Assembly: GCF_000217935.1 (NCBI RefSeq)
Contig: NZ_AFHI01000004.1
Span: 79,195-143,194 of the forward strand
Origin: Rheinheimera sp. A13L
GTDB lineage: Bacteria; Pseudomonadota; Gammaproteobacteria; Enterobacterales; Alteromonadaceae
Reading direction: 5' to 3'
Length of the DNA: 64,000 bases
Under the pieces are notes generated by a model, which was not told where the DNA came from, ran no database searches, and worked only from the letters and a program-made list of their open reading frames with translations. The translations under genes and the position numbers were made by a program. Of the stretch, positions 53,665 through 63,205 are shown one piece after another (within the stretch, counting starts at the first letter, position 1; the number at the start of each line of letters is the position of its first letter).

Positions 53665-53871
53665 TTTTGTTTCTATAAAAAAGCAACTGACAGCTTTTTT
53701 TGCTATAGAGTCGCTTTTTTTAATCATTGGATGAAGTTTTTTAATTCATCTCTTAATCGTTTTACTGCCGAATTAAACTTATGTCAAGTCTGTCCATAAA
53801 ATAATCAATACGAAAGCCGGAGTGTGCTGCACAATGGCCGGATTTGATCATTGCTTTTATACCTTGTCCGA

Positions 53872-54765
53872 TCAGGCTAAAAGCGTGCTGAGCGCACTAA
53901 AACCCTGACGAATGGTTTCCACTCTGTTGTCGGTATGGTCCCGTTCGACAAAAGCGTGTTTTAAACCTGCCTGATGAGCTTTAGCAAACATAGGTTTGAA
54001 ATCAATCACACCTTTGCCTACGTCCGCAAAACCACCGGCTTTGTCCATATCTTTGACATGCCAGAGCGGGAAACGGCCAGGATCTCTGGCAAATAAATCC
54101 AGCGGGTTCAGACCAGCTTTCACCACCCAGTATAAATCCAGCTCCATTTGCACCAGTCTGGCGTCTGTCTCATTGAGCAATACGTCATACGGAACCTCGC
54201 CGGACAATGTAAAAAACTCAAAGTCGTGATTGTGGTAAGTCAGCTGCATCCCTGCGGCCTGAATACGTTCACCTGCTTTATTCAGGAAAGCCGCTAAGGC
54301 TTTGTATTGATCTAAAGTTTTACGTTGTTCATCTGTCAGGTAAGGCAATACTATAAATTTGTGGCCCATGATCTGAGCTTGTTCTATCACCAGATCCAGA
54401 TTTTGTTGCATTACTTCTAAAGGGACGTGGCCTGATGGAGCGCTCAGGCCTTCGTTGTCCATAATGTGTTTTACTTGTTTTGGCGTTTGATCAAAATAAC
54501 CGGCAAATTCAAGTTGGGTATAACCCACACCTGCGACCAGTTTTAAGGTATCGGCCACACTTTGTGACATCAAATCGCGCAGCGTATAAAGCTGCAGGCC
54601 GGGCACCACTTTGGCTGGAGCTGCTGTGGTGTTCGTTTCTGCTGATACAGGCAAGGACGCCAGGCTTAAACCCGCTATACCCAAAGCGCTGAGTTTCAGA
54701 AATTGTCGTCTTTGCTGATCCAGCAATTCCGGTTTTTGTTTGAAGGTCGAATGGTCGTATGGCAT
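53872..54765 (-). CDS. Tat-exported TIM-barrel sugar isomerase/epimerase-like protein
   Basis: The 297-aa product has a twin-arginine signal (QRRQFLKLSALG) after a 16-residue lead and a xylose-isomerase-like TIM barrel. Likely metal ligands are seen in LTYHNHDFEF, MELDLYW and the final VERDHTD. Such periplasmic TIM barrels may act on keto-sugars or as lyases. It lies 45 bases after the LacI gene, in one operon with it. Confidence 0.88.
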   Translation of the reverse strand: MPYDHSTFKQKPELLDQQRRQFLKLSALGIAGLSLASLPVSAETNTTAAPAKVVPGLQLYTLRDLMSQSVADTLKLVAGVGYTQLEFAGYFDQTPKQVKHIMDNEGLSAPSGHVPLEVMQQNLDLVIEQAQIMGHKFIVLPYLTDEQRKTLDQYKALAAFLNKAGERIQAAGMQLTYHNHDFEFFTLSGEVPYDVLLNETDARLVQMELDLYWVVKAGLNPLDLFARDPGRFPLWHVKDMDKAGGFADVGKGVIDFKPMFAKAHQAGLKHAFVERDHTDNRVETIRQGFSALSTLLA

Positions 54766-54810
54766 AGGTTGCTCCTGCTCTGGTGGCGTCAGCCAGCCGG
54801 TTAAATAAGG

Positions 54811-55824
54811 TCAGCTGAACCCTGCGGGAGCAGGACCTGTGCTGGCACGTTGGATCAGGTCAAAAGGTAAAATGACTTTAGGTGCTTTACCGAGGCGACC
54901 TTCGAGTAAATCTATTAACAAGCTGACCGCTGTACTGCCAAATTCTTCAGCAGGCTGAGCTATGGTGGTCAGCGGCGGATCGGCAAAAGCGGCAAAAGAA
55001 ATATCATCAAAACCAGCCACAGACAGATCACCTGGTACGGTAAAGCCCTTTTGTTTAATAGCCTGGATAGCTCCTATCGCCATTTCATCGTTTTCACAAA
55101 ACAGGGCGGTAGGAGGCTTTGGCAACGCCAATAATTCGGTGGCGGCTTTATGGCCTGATTGCAACGTAAAATCGCCCGGATAAAGCAGGCTTTCATCAAA
55201 AGCGACACCTGCAGCATCTAAAGCATCACGATAACCCGCTACCCTGTCGCGGGTCAGTGGGCTGCGAGGTGGGCCTTTGATCATGGCTATACGTCTGTGC
55301 CCCAGTTCCAGTAAATGTTCCGTCATAGCGCATGCAGCAGCTCTGTTGTCCAAAAGCACAGTAGGACAAGCGATGCGGTCCAGTACTTCACAGGCGTTGA
55401 CCATAGGTAATACAGTACCGGTTTTCATTTCCAGCTGAGCAAAAGGATTATAAGCCCGCAGCTGAATTAAGCCGTCCGCTTGTGAGGTGTGCACCATACG
55501 GGCATAACTTTGTTCCATCTCCTCGTCAGCAAGCGTATTGCATAACAACAAGGAATACCCTTTGTCGTGGGCAGCTTGCTGCATGCCGCTGATCACCCGG
55601 GCAAAAAATACGTTGGCAACAGTAGGAACCAATACCACCAGATTACGGGTTTTGCCGGAGCGAAACTTCACAGCCATCAGATTAGGTTTGTAGCCCAGCT
55701 GTTTGACGGCAGTCAGTACTTTGGTGCGGGTTTTTAAAGACACCAGATCAGGTTGTTGCAAGGCTCTGGATACTGTAGCCACTGAAACACCGGCTTGTTG
55801 TGCTACATCACGAATATTGGACAT
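54811..55824 (-). CDS. LacI-family regulator of the sugar locus
   Basis: The 337-aa product has a standard N-terminal HTH (RDVAQQAGVSVATVSRALQQ, residues 4-23), a hinge and a sugar-binding domain. It is divergent from the Gfo/Idh operon, with the palindrome AATGTAATCCGTTACATT between them; repression relieved by a sugar is expected. Its C-terminal residues look normal. Confidence 0.95.
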   Translation of the reverse strand: MSNIRDVAQQAGVSVATVSRALQQPDLVSLKTRTKVLTAVKQLGYKPNLMAVKFRSGKTRNLVVLVPTVANVFFARVISGMQQAAHDKGYSLLLCNTLADEEMEQSYARMVHTSQADGLIQLRAYNPFAQLEMKTGTVLPMVNACEVLDRIACPTVLLDNRAAACAMTEHLLELGHRRIAMIKGPPRSPLTRDRVAGYRDALDAAGVAFDESLLYPGDFTLQSGHKAATELLALPKPPTALFCENDEMAIGAIQAIKQKGFTVPGDLSVAGFDDISFAAFADPPLTTIAQPAEEFGSTAVSLLIDLLEGRLGKAPKVILPFDLIQRASTGPAPAGFS

Positions 55825-56103
55825 GAATACTTTTCATCTTATGAATTTGCTCTGGATTTTATCTGGATATTCACTACTGTGCATCTGTTTAGCCTGCTGA
55901 TCTTCAGCAGGCAATTTTTACAAAGTTGCTGATGTAACCGATATCATTTATAAATCACTTTATTGAAAAAGTGAAGACGATTTTACCAAAAGCTGCTTGC
56001 TGATTTAGTGCAAATGCTCTTATTTGGTGCGGTGTTTTTCTGCTTTTGTTGAATTAAAGTGCAATATTTGCGACAAATAACGGATTTTCTATTGACGACA
56101 TAA

Positions 56104-56121
56104 AATGTAATCCGTTACATT
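56104..56121. promoter_or_regulatory. Probable LacI operator in the divergent promoter region
   Basis: AATGTAATCCGTTACATT is an 18-bp near-palindrome with a central CG, placed 69 bases before the Gfo/Idh gene start. A weaker related site, TGTAACCGATATCA, lies near 55933. The gene-free stretch 55825-56189 holds nothing else I can name. Confidence 0.7.
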
Positions 56122-56189
56122 TTTTATAGCTTCGATTTTTGATCTACAGTCTGAACAACGTATCAGGTTGTACAGCACAAGGAAAAACC

Positions 56190-57356
56190 ATGAAAGCTGC
56201 AGGCAAGCAAAAAATCCGTATGGGTATGGTAGGGGGCGGTGAAGGCGCTTTTATTGGCGCAGTGCATCGTCATGCCGCTGCTCTGGATGGCCAGATTGAA
56301 CTGGTATGTGGCGCTTTTAGCCGGGATGCCGGTAACAACCAACGTACAGGTGAAGACTTGTGTGTCAGCCCAGACCGCCTGTACAGCGACTGGCAACAAT
56401 TACTGAAGCAAGAAGCAGCGTTGCCGGAAACAGAGCGCATGCAGTTGTTAGTGATAGTCACACCGAATCAATTGCATGTGCCTATCAGCCGCGCTGCTAT
56501 AGCCGCAGGTTTTCATGTGTTTTGTGAAAAGCCAGCTGGTGTCACGCTAGCTGAAACTCAGCAACTGGCGGTGGATTTAATTTCCGGCAACAGCCTCTAT
56601 GGTTTGGCGCACACTTACCTTGGTTATCCTATGGTGTGGCAAGCCAAAGAGCTGGTGCAAAACGGTACTTTAGGCACTCTTCGCAAAATTTTTGTCGAAT
56701 ACCCACAAGGCTGGCTGACCGAAGATTTAGAAAGCAGCCAGAACAAACAAGCGAGCTGGCGTACTGATCCGGCTCAGGCTGGTGCCAGTGGTTGTATGGC
56801 TGATATTGGTACTCATGCTTTTGGTATGGCTGAATTTATCAGCGGCCAGCATATCACCGAACTTTGTGCCGAACTCAAAAGCCATGTAGCAGGTCGTCGC
56901 CTTGATGATGATGGTGCTGCTTTATTTCGCACTGATGGCGGTGCCAGTGGTGTGCTGCTGGCCAGCCAGATTTGTGCCGGTGAAGAAAACGCACTGAAAA
57001 TCCGTATTTATGGTGATAAAGGTGGGCTGGAATGGCAGCAAATGGAACCTAATACCCTGATCGTAAAACCTCATGGCGCTCCTGTACAGGTATTGCGTGC
57101 TGGTGCTGGTCAGGCGGGTTTAGGGGCCGAAGCTTCACGCCGCTGTCGTTTGCCTGCTGGTCATCCTGAAGGCTATCTGGAAGCTATGGGCAATTTATAC
57201 CGTGATTTTGCTGCTGCTATTCGCGCCGGCGAAAAAGGCACTCCGACTGGTGTACCAGGCATTAAAGCCGGTATGCGGGGTATGGCTTTTATTGAAACTG
57301 TCAGCAGCAGTCAGAACAGCAATGAAAAATGGCTGGCTTTGCCTGTCATCGACTAG
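56190..57356 (+). CDS. Gfo/Idh/MocA family oxidoreductase
   Basis: I start at the ATG at 56190 (AAGGA upstream); the ORF from 56139 begins in the promoter region. The 388-aa product has a Rossmann motif (GMVGGGEGAFIGAVH), the catalytic-region CEKPAG and a DIGTHAFGMAEF segment typical of the family. It is an NAD(P)-dependent sugar oxidoreductase, probably cytoplasmic, and could reduce a 3-keto-sugar. Confidence 0.92.
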   Translation: MKAAGKQKIRMGMVGGGEGAFIGAVHRHAAALDGQIELVCGAFSRDAGNNQRTGEDLCVSPDRLYSDWQQLLKQEAALPETERMQLLVIVTPNQLHVPISRAAIAAGFHVFCEKPAGVTLAETQQLAVDLISGNSLYGLAHTYLGYPMVWQAKELVQNGTLGTLRKIFVEYPQGWLTEDLESSQNKQASWRTDPAQAGASGCMADIGTHAFGMAEFISGQHITELCAELKSHVAGRRLDDDGAALFRTDGGASGVLLASQICAGEENALKIRIYGDKGGLEWQQMEPNTLIVKPHGAPVQVLRAGAGQAGLGAEASRRCRLPAGHPEGYLEAMGNLYRDFAAAIRAGEKGTPTGVPGIKAGMRGMAFIETVSSSQNSNEKWLALPVID

Positions 57357-57423
57357 GCAGATTTTCACTCACAAAGCAGAGTTCAGTTTTTGATTTGCCA
57401 GAGCGCTGGCCCAAGGAATACGA

Positions 57424-58482
57424 ATGAATAAGATGAAAGGCCCTGCCATATTTTTGGCTCAGTTTATGGGCGACGAAGCGCCCTTTAACCATGTGGTTAG
57501 TATGGCAAAGTGGGCGGCCGATTTAGGCTACAAAGGCATTCAGGTGCCTACTAATAATCCGGCCTTTTTTGATCTGGAATTAGCGGCCAGCAGCCAGGCC
57601 TATTGTGATGATATTTTGGCGCAGTGCCGTGCTGTGGGTGTTGAAATCACCGAGCTGTCCACTCATTTGCAGGGCCAGCTCGTGGCTGTGCATCCAGCTT
57701 ATGACGAGTTGTTTGATAACTTCGCACCAGAAGCGTTGCGTGGCAAACCTGCAGAGCGAACCGAATGGGCGATCAATCAGCTGAAACTGGCTGCAAAAGC
57801 CAGTCAGAATTTAGGCTTAACAGCTCATGCTACTTTTTCCGGCGCTTTACTCTGGCATTTAGTTTACCCATGGCCACAACGTCCTGCGGGTTTGGTTGAG
57901 CAGGGTTTTGCTGAACTTGCTAAACGCTGGTTGCCTATTCTTGATGCTTTTGATCAAGCAGCAGTGGATGTCTGCTACGAAATTCACCCTGGTGAAGATT
58001 TACACGACGGCGCCAGTTTTGAGCTGTTTTTAGAGGCCACCAACAATCATCCGCGCGCCAATATTCTGTTTGATCCAAGCCATTTTATGCTGCAACAACT
58101 GGATTATTTAGATTTTATCGACCGCTACCACAGCAGAATCAAAATGTTCCATGTCAAAGATGCTGAGTTTCGTCCTAATGGCCGCAGCGGTGTGTATGGC
58201 GGCTATCAGGATTGGGTCAACAGACCAGGGCGCTTCCGTTCTTTAGGTGACGGTCAGGTAGATTTTAAAAGTATTTTCAGCAAGTTAACCCAATACGGTT
58301 TCGACGGTTGGGCTGTACTGGAATGGGAATGTTGTTTAAAAGATTCAAGCCAGGGCGCACGCGAAGGGGCTCCATTTATCGCGTCTCATCTGATTGAAAA
58401 AGCCAGCAGAGCCTTTGATGACTTTGCCGGAGCAAAAACAGACGAGGCGCGTAATCGCCGGATTTTGGGTTTAAAGCCGTAA
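57424..58482 (+). CDS. Cytoplasmic TIM-barrel sugar phosphate isomerase/epimerase-like protein
   Basis: The 352-aa product lacks a signal peptide. The barrel motifs CYEIHPGEDLHDG, ILFDPSHFMLQ, MFHVKDAEF and AVLEWECC give the expected Glu/Asp/His metal site. It follows the Gfo/Idh gene by 67 bases; such pairs are common in inositol and keto-sugar catabolism. Confidence 0.9.
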   Translation: MNKMKGPAIFLAQFMGDEAPFNHVVSMAKWAADLGYKGIQVPTNNPAFFDLELAASSQAYCDDILAQCRAVGVEITELSTHLQGQLVAVHPAYDELFDNFAPEALRGKPAERTEWAINQLKLAAKASQNLGLTAHATFSGALLWHLVYPWPQRPAGLVEQGFAELAKRWLPILDAFDQAAVDVCYEIHPGEDLHDGASFELFLEATNNHPRANILFDPSHFMLQQLDYLDFIDRYHSRIKMFHVKDAEFRPNGRSGVYGGYQDWVNRPGRFRSLGDGQVDFKSIFSKLTQYGFDGWAVLEWECCLKDSSQGAREGAPFIASHLIEKASRAFDDFAGAKTDEARNRRILGLKP

Positions 58483-58526
58483 TCGCATATAAAAATTAAG
58501 AAATCATCATTTACCCAAAATCATTG

Positions 58527-58622
58527 ATGATGCAGGTAGGCGGCAACTGAACGAGTCCCCATGAACATAGCCCACTATGTGATTGGGGTGAGAGACGGCG
58601 GCCAACACCCCTGCAGCGTTAA
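58527..58622. repeat. Alteromonadales-type intergenic repeat
   Basis: The block contains the hairpin CCCCA...CATAG-CCCA-CTATG...TGGGG (58557-58588) flanked by GGCGGCAACTGAACGAGT and GGCCAACACCCCTGCAGC. I recall very similar sequences in intergenic regions of Shewanella and Rheinheimera relatives; a genome search was not possible. It lies between the isomerase and MFS genes. Confidence 0.55.
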
Positions 58623-58651
58623 GGATGAAGGGGAAATTAACGGGGAAGATA

Positions 58652-59887
58652 ATGAACAGCATAAAAATACGCTTATGCAGCATGATGTTTTTACAGTTTT
58701 TTATCTGGGGTGGCTGGTTTGTCACTTTAGGTACTTTTTTAAGCCAGAACCTGCAGGCCACAGGCCCACAAACAGGTATGGCTTTTTCAACTCAGTCCTG
58801 GGGCGCCATTATTGCGCCATTTATAGTCGGCTTAATAGCCGACCGTTTTTTTAACGCTGAACGTTTATTGGGTGTGTTGCATTTAGCCGGTGCTGTTTTA
58901 TTGTACTTTATGTATCAGGCCGCTGATTTCACAACCTTTTATCCACTGGTTTTAGGTTACATGCTGGCTTATATGCCAACGCTGGCGCTGGTGAACTCTG
59001 TGTCTTTTGGTCAGTTAAAACAACCAGAACTGGAGTTTGGTCAAATTCGCGTTTGGGGCACTATTGGCTGGATAGCTGCTGGTTTAGTCATTAGTTACGC
59101 TTTTGGCTGGGATGCTCAGCAGGCGATAGCAGATGGCGCTCTGAAAAACACTTTTCTGATGTGTGCTGTGGCTTCCTTAGCTTTAGGTTTATACAGTTTT
59201 ACCTTACCTGCAACGCCACCTGCTGGCCGTGGTCAGCAACTGAAATTAGGTGAGCTGCTGGGGCTGGATGCCTTAGCCTTATTAAAAGATCGTAACTTCG
59301 CGTTGTTTTTCTTAGCTTCAGTGCTGATTTGTATTCCACTGGCCTTTTATTACCAGAATGCCAATCCTTTCCTGACGGGCATAGGCGTAGAAAATGCCAC
59401 AGGAAAAATGACCTTAGGCCAGGTGTCTGAAGTGTTATTTATGCTGGCGTTGCCGCTGTTTCTGAATCGTTTTGGTATTCGCTGGACCTTATTAATAGGT
59501 ATGGCCGCCTGGGTATTACGTTATGTGTTGTTCGCTTATGGTGATGCGGGGCAGGGCTTATGGTTGCTGGTCATTGGTATAGCTTTGCACGGTATTTGTT
59601 ATGACTTCTTTTTTGTCTCCGGCCAGATTTACACCAACAGCAAAGCGGGCGTAAAAATCCGCAGTGCAGCTCAGGGTCTGATCACATTGGCAACTTACGG
59701 TATAGGTATGTTGATAGGCTTTAGTGTCGCAGGCCAAATCACAGAGGCCTACAGCAGCGCTGAAGCGACAGACTGGACTTCTATCTGGTTGTTCCCTGCA
59801 GGTTTTGCTGCTGCAGTGCTGGTGCTCTTTGCGTTGATCTTTAAAAATGAGCCACTGCAACAACAAGCAGAGGACAAACAGCCATGA
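58652..59887 (+). CDS. MFS permease of the nucleoside:H+ symporter type
   Basis: The ATG at 58652 follows GGGGAAG; the ATG at 58625 is less likely because it lies at the end of the repeat element. The 411-aa product has 12 TMs and the NupG-like opening IRLCSMMFLQFFIWGGWFV. In this setting it more likely moves a sugar product than a nucleoside. It overlaps the next gene by 4 bases. Confidence 0.9.
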   Translation: MNSIKIRLCSMMFLQFFIWGGWFVTLGTFLSQNLQATGPQTGMAFSTQSWGAIIAPFIVGLIADRFFNAERLLGVLHLAGAVLLYFMYQAADFTTFYPLVLGYMLAYMPTLALVNSVSFGQLKQPELEFGQIRVWGTIGWIAAGLVISYAFGWDAQQAIADGALKNTFLMCAVASLALGLYSFTLPATPPAGRGQQLKLGELLGLDALALLKDRNFALFFLASVLICIPLAFYYQNANPFLTGIGVENATGKMTLGQVSEVLFMLALPLFLNRFGIRWTLLIGMAAWVLRYVLFAYGDAGQGLWLLVIGIALHGICYDFFFVSGQIYTNSKAGVKIRSAAQGLITLATYGIGMLIGFSVAGQITEAYSSAEATDWTSIWLFPAGFAAAVLVLFALIFKNEPLQQQAEDKQP

Positions 59888-60786
59888 GCCGTACTTTGCC
59901 CCGTCGTGAACTGTTAAAACAACTGGCAGCCGGGGCATTGGGTGTTTCGGTGCTGGGTTCTGGTTTGGTGTTCAGTAGCTCTGTACTAGCAGCTCCTGTG
60001 ACTGGCGGTACCCTGAAAGGCAATATCCGTCATTCAGTCAGCCGCTGGACTTATGGCGATTTATCCATTGAAGAACTTTGCCTGTTGGTGAAATCTCTAG
60101 GTTTTACGGCTATAGACTTAGTCGGGCCAGACGACTGGCCTGTTTTAAAAAAGCACGGTGTCGACAGCTCTATGTGTAATGGCGCTGAGCTGGATCTGGA
60201 AGATGGCTGGTCGGATCCTAAGTTTCATCCAGAGCTGATAAAACGCTACCAAAACCACATAGATTTAGTGGCAGAGGCTGGTTATAAAAACCTGATTTGT
60301 TTTAGCGGCAATGCCCGCGGTATGGACAGAGAAACAGCCTTACAAAACGCAGTGAATGGCTTACAACAGATTTTACCTCAGGCTGAAAAACGTGGTGTGG
60401 TGCTGCAAATGGAGCTGTTTAACAGCAAAGTCGACCACCCTGATTACCTGGCCGACAGTTCAGCCTGGGCCATTGAGCTTTGTAAGCGACTGAACTCACA
60501 GAACTTTAAGTTGTTGTACGACATCTACCATATGCAGATTATGGAAGGTGACATTATCCGCACCATTAAAGATAACCATCAGTATTTTGGCCACTACCAC
60601 ACTGCAGGAGTGCCGGGCCGCCATGAAATTGATGACTCGCAGGAGCTGAACTATGTCGCTATAGCCAAAGCTATTCGTGATACAGGTTTTACCGGCTATC
60701 TGGCGCAGGAATTTGTACCAACACCCAAAACTAAAGAAGGCAGGGCGCAGTCGCTGGCTCAGGCTATTCGTATTTGTGACGTATAA
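59884..60786 (+). CDS. Tat-exported hydroxypyruvate-isomerase-like TIM barrel protein
   Basis: The 300-aa product has a twin-arginine signal (PRRELLKQLAAG) and a TIM barrel with Glu in LQMELFNSK, Asp in LLYDIYHMQ, His in GHYHTAGVPGRHE and a final Glu in AQEFVP. It resembles the hydroxypyruvate isomerase branch and, by context, periplasmic keto-glycoside lyases. The start overlaps the MFS stop (ATGA). Confidence 0.9.
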   Translation: MSRTLPRRELLKQLAAGALGVSVLGSGLVFSSSVLAAPVTGGTLKGNIRHSVSRWTYGDLSIEELCLLVKSLGFTAIDLVGPDDWPVLKKHGVDSSMCNGAELDLEDGWSDPKFHPELIKRYQNHIDLVAEAGYKNLICFSGNARGMDRETALQNAVNGLQQILPQAEKRGVVLQMELFNSKVDHPDYLADSSAWAIELCKRLNSQNFKLLYDIYHMQIMEGDIIRTIKDNHQYFGHYHTAGVPGRHEIDDSQELNYVAIAKAIRDTGFTGYLAQEFVPTPKTKEGRAQSLAQAIRICDV

Positions 60787-60793
60787 ACCGGGA

Positions 60794-60814
60794 CTAAGCA
60801 GCCTGACTGCTTAG
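60794..60814 (+). terminator. Hairpin after the isomerase gene
   Basis: 8-bp stem CTAAGCAG / CTGCTTAG with a 5-nt loop, followed by A-rich sequence, so it is a poor intrinsic terminator and read-through into the GMC gene is likely. Confidence 0.4.
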
Positions 60815-60898
60815 CTATAAAAAAATGAAAACAGGACCTATACCCAATACGTTGAACGGAAAGGGTATAAGGCGCCGCCCAACAGGGGACAACAACAG

Positions 60899-62590
60899 AT
60901 GACAGTTGCGCAGAATCATTACGACGCCATAGTGGTCGGTTCCGGTATCAGCGGTGGCTGGGCCGCCAAAGAGCTGACTGAAAAAGGCCTGAAAGTTTTA
61001 TTATTAGAACGTGGTCGTGATATTGAACATATCAAAGGCTACACCAATGCCTTTAAAGAAGCCTGGGACTTTCCACACCGCGACAGACCGACAGAAAAAA
61101 TGAAGGAAATGCATCCGGTGTTAAAGCGGGATTACCCGCTGAATGAAAGCACCTATGGCATGTGGGCCAACGATCAGGACTCGCCTTATGTCGAGAAAAA
61201 ACGCTTTGACTGGTTCCGTGGTTACCATATGGGTGGCCGCTCTTTATTGTGGGGCCGTCAGAGTTATCGCTTAAACGAAGCAGATTTTGAAGCCAACTTA
61301 AAAGAAGGCATAGCTGTGGACTGGCCTATACGTTACGCCGATTTAGCGCCATGGTATGACTATGTAGAGCGTTTTGCGGGCATATCAGGCAACAGAGATG
61401 GCCTGGATGTATTACCAGATGGTCAGTACCTGCCTGCTTTTGATTTAAACGTGGTGGAGCAATCAGTTGCTGCCCGGCTGAAAAAATCTTTTGGTGGTAC
61501 CCGTCATCTGATCTGTGGTCGTACTGCCAACATTTCTCAGCCTAAACCTGAGCAAAACCGTGTCAATTGCCAGTACCGCAATAAATGCTGGTTAGGTTGT
61601 CCTTTTGGCGCTTATTTCAGTACTCAGTCGTCCACTTTGCCTGTGGCGATGAAAACAGGCAATTTAACAGTGCGGCCTTTTTCTATTGTCACCCAGGTGT
61701 TGTACGACAAAGACAAAAAACGTGCCCGTGGTGTTGAAGTGCTGGACAGCGAAACCATGCAGACCTACGAATTTACCAGCAAAATTGTGTTTCTGAACGC
61801 TTCAGCTTTTAACTCTACCTGGGTGCTGATGAATTCTGCCACAGATATCTGGCAAGGTGGTTTGGGCAGCAGCAGTGGTGAACTGGGTCACAATGTGATG
61901 GATCACCATTTAAATGCCGGTGCTTTTGGTGAAGTCGAAGGTTTTGACGACAAATACTATTTTGGCCGTCGTCCTACAGGCTTTTATATTCCGCGCTTCC
62001 GTAACTGGGGCGACGATAAACGTGATTATTTACGTGGTTTTGGTTATCAGGGGGCAGCCAGCCGTCAGGGTTGGCAGAGAAACATTGCTGAGATGGGTAT
62101 TGGTGCCGATCTGAAAAATGCGCTGGCAGAACCTGGTCCATGGACTATTGGTATGAGTGGTTTTGGTGAGATTTTACCGGATCACAGCAATAAAATTTCG
62201 TTAGACCGCACTGTCAAAGACAAATGGGGTTTACCAGTTCTGGCGATGGATGCTGAGCTCAAAGCCAACGAAATCAAAATGCGTAAAGATATGATGCAGG
62301 ATGGTATTGATATTCTTGAAGCAGGCGGGGCTAAAAACGTCCGTGGTTTTAACGAAGAATGTCATCCGGGTAAAGGTATTCATGAAATGGGCACAGCCCG
62401 TATGGGCCGTGATCCTAAAACCTCTGTACTGAATGGCTTTAACCAGGTCTGGGATGCACCTAACGTCTTTATTACAGATGGCGCTGCTATGACGTCAGCT
62501 TCTTGTGTCAATCCGTCTTTAACCTATATGGCGCTGACTGCCCGGGCTGCGGCTTATGCATTGGACGCGCTGAAAAAAGGAGACCTGTAA
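60899..62590 (+). CDS. GMC-family FAD sugar dehydrogenase, large subunit
   Basis: The 563-aa product has the FAD motif VVGSGISGGWAAKEL, the GGRSLLWGRQSYR region, C224-x5-C230-x3-C234, and the C-terminal HEMGTARMG and NPSLT motifs with the catalytic His/Asn. The Cys spacing matches that recalled for the Fe-S cluster of bacterial FAD-glucose dehydrogenases. With the small subunit encoded 1 base downstream it forms a membrane-side dehydrogenase exported by that subunit's Tat signal. It likely oxidises a glycoside, possibly at C3. Confidence 0.92.
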   Translation: MTVAQNHYDAIVVGSGISGGWAAKELTEKGLKVLLLERGRDIEHIKGYTNAFKEAWDFPHRDRPTEKMKEMHPVLKRDYPLNESTYGMWANDQDSPYVEKKRFDWFRGYHMGGRSLLWGRQSYRLNEADFEANLKEGIAVDWPIRYADLAPWYDYVERFAGISGNRDGLDVLPDGQYLPAFDLNVVEQSVAARLKKSFGGTRHLICGRTANISQPKPEQNRVNCQYRNKCWLGCPFGAYFSTQSSTLPVAMKTGNLTVRPFSIVTQVLYDKDKKRARGVEVLDSETMQTYEFTSKIVFLNASAFNSTWVLMNSATDIWQGGLGSSSGELGHNVMDHHLNAGAFGEVEGFDDKYYFGRRPTGFYIPRFRNWGDDKRDYLRGFGYQGAASRQGWQRNIAEMGIGADLKNALAEPGPWTIGMSGFGEILPDHSNKISLDRTVKDKWGLPVLAMDAELKANEIKMRKDMMQDGIDILEAGGAKNVRGFNEECHPGKGIHEMGTARMGRDPKTSVLNGFNQVWDAPNVFITDGAAMTSASCVNPSLTYMALTARAAAYALDALKKGDL

Positions 62591-62591
62591 T

Positions 62592-63143
62592 ATGGACAGA
62601 CGCGATTTATTAAAAATGATTGCAGCCGCTACCGGCGTTGCTATGGTGGGCGGTGATTTATGGGCTGCCGATCTGAAATCAGCGGATGCGGGTAAAGCTC
62701 TTTTTACTCAGTCTGATATTGCTTTTTTAGATGAAATTGCCGAAACCATTTTGCCAAAAACCAGTACGCCTGGCGCTAAAGACGCTGCTTGTGGTGCCAT
62801 GATGGCGGTGATGGTTGCAGACTGTTATGAGCTGAAGTATCAGACGTTTTTTTTTGAAGGCTTAAAAACAATAAAAGCTTTGTCAAAACAACAGTTTGGT
62901 AAAGACTTTATGCAAACGACTGCGGCGCAAAAACACGAGCTGTTGTCAAAGCTGGATCAGCAAGCCAAACAAGACTCAGGCAAGCCGTTACCGCATTATT
63001 TTGTCTTGTTAAAACAACTGACTCTGATGGTGTTTTTTACCTCAAAACTGGGGGCTACTGAAGTGCTGCGTTATGTCGCTATACCAGGCCGGTACGATGG
63101 CAATCTGCCGTATAAAAAAGGCGATCGCGCCTGGGCGACCTGA
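62592..63143 (+). CDS. Gluconate 2-dehydrogenase subunit 3 family protein
   Basis: The 183-aa product has a twin-arginine signal (DRRDLLKMIAAATG) and the Gluconate_2-dh3 pattern (FLDEIAETILPKTSTPGAKDA). In related dehydrogenases this gamma subunit carries the folded FAD subunit through Tat. A short GCGG...CCGC hairpin with a T-run follows at about 63173. Confidence 0.92.
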   Translation: MDRRDLLKMIAAATGVAMVGGDLWAADLKSADAGKALFTQSDIAFLDEIAETILPKTSTPGAKDAACGAMMAVMVADCYELKYQTFFFEGLKTIKALSKQQFGKDFMQTTAAQKHELLSKLDQQAKQDSGKPLPHYFVLLKQLTLMVFFTSKLGATEVLRYVAIPGRYDGNLPYKKGDRAWAT

Positions 63144-63205
63144 TCCGGTTTTGTTTTTTTGGTTTCAATCAGGCGGTTTAGTCCGCTTTTTTTAAGGTAT
63201 TTATA

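Noticed and set aside
53537..53734. 65-codon plus-strand ORF upstream of the TonB receptor
   Set aside because: It lacks a ribosome site and overlaps the operator and promoter region.
58561..58854. 97-codon ORF overlapping the repeat and MFS start
   Set aside because: It runs through the repeat element and out of frame into the MFS gene.
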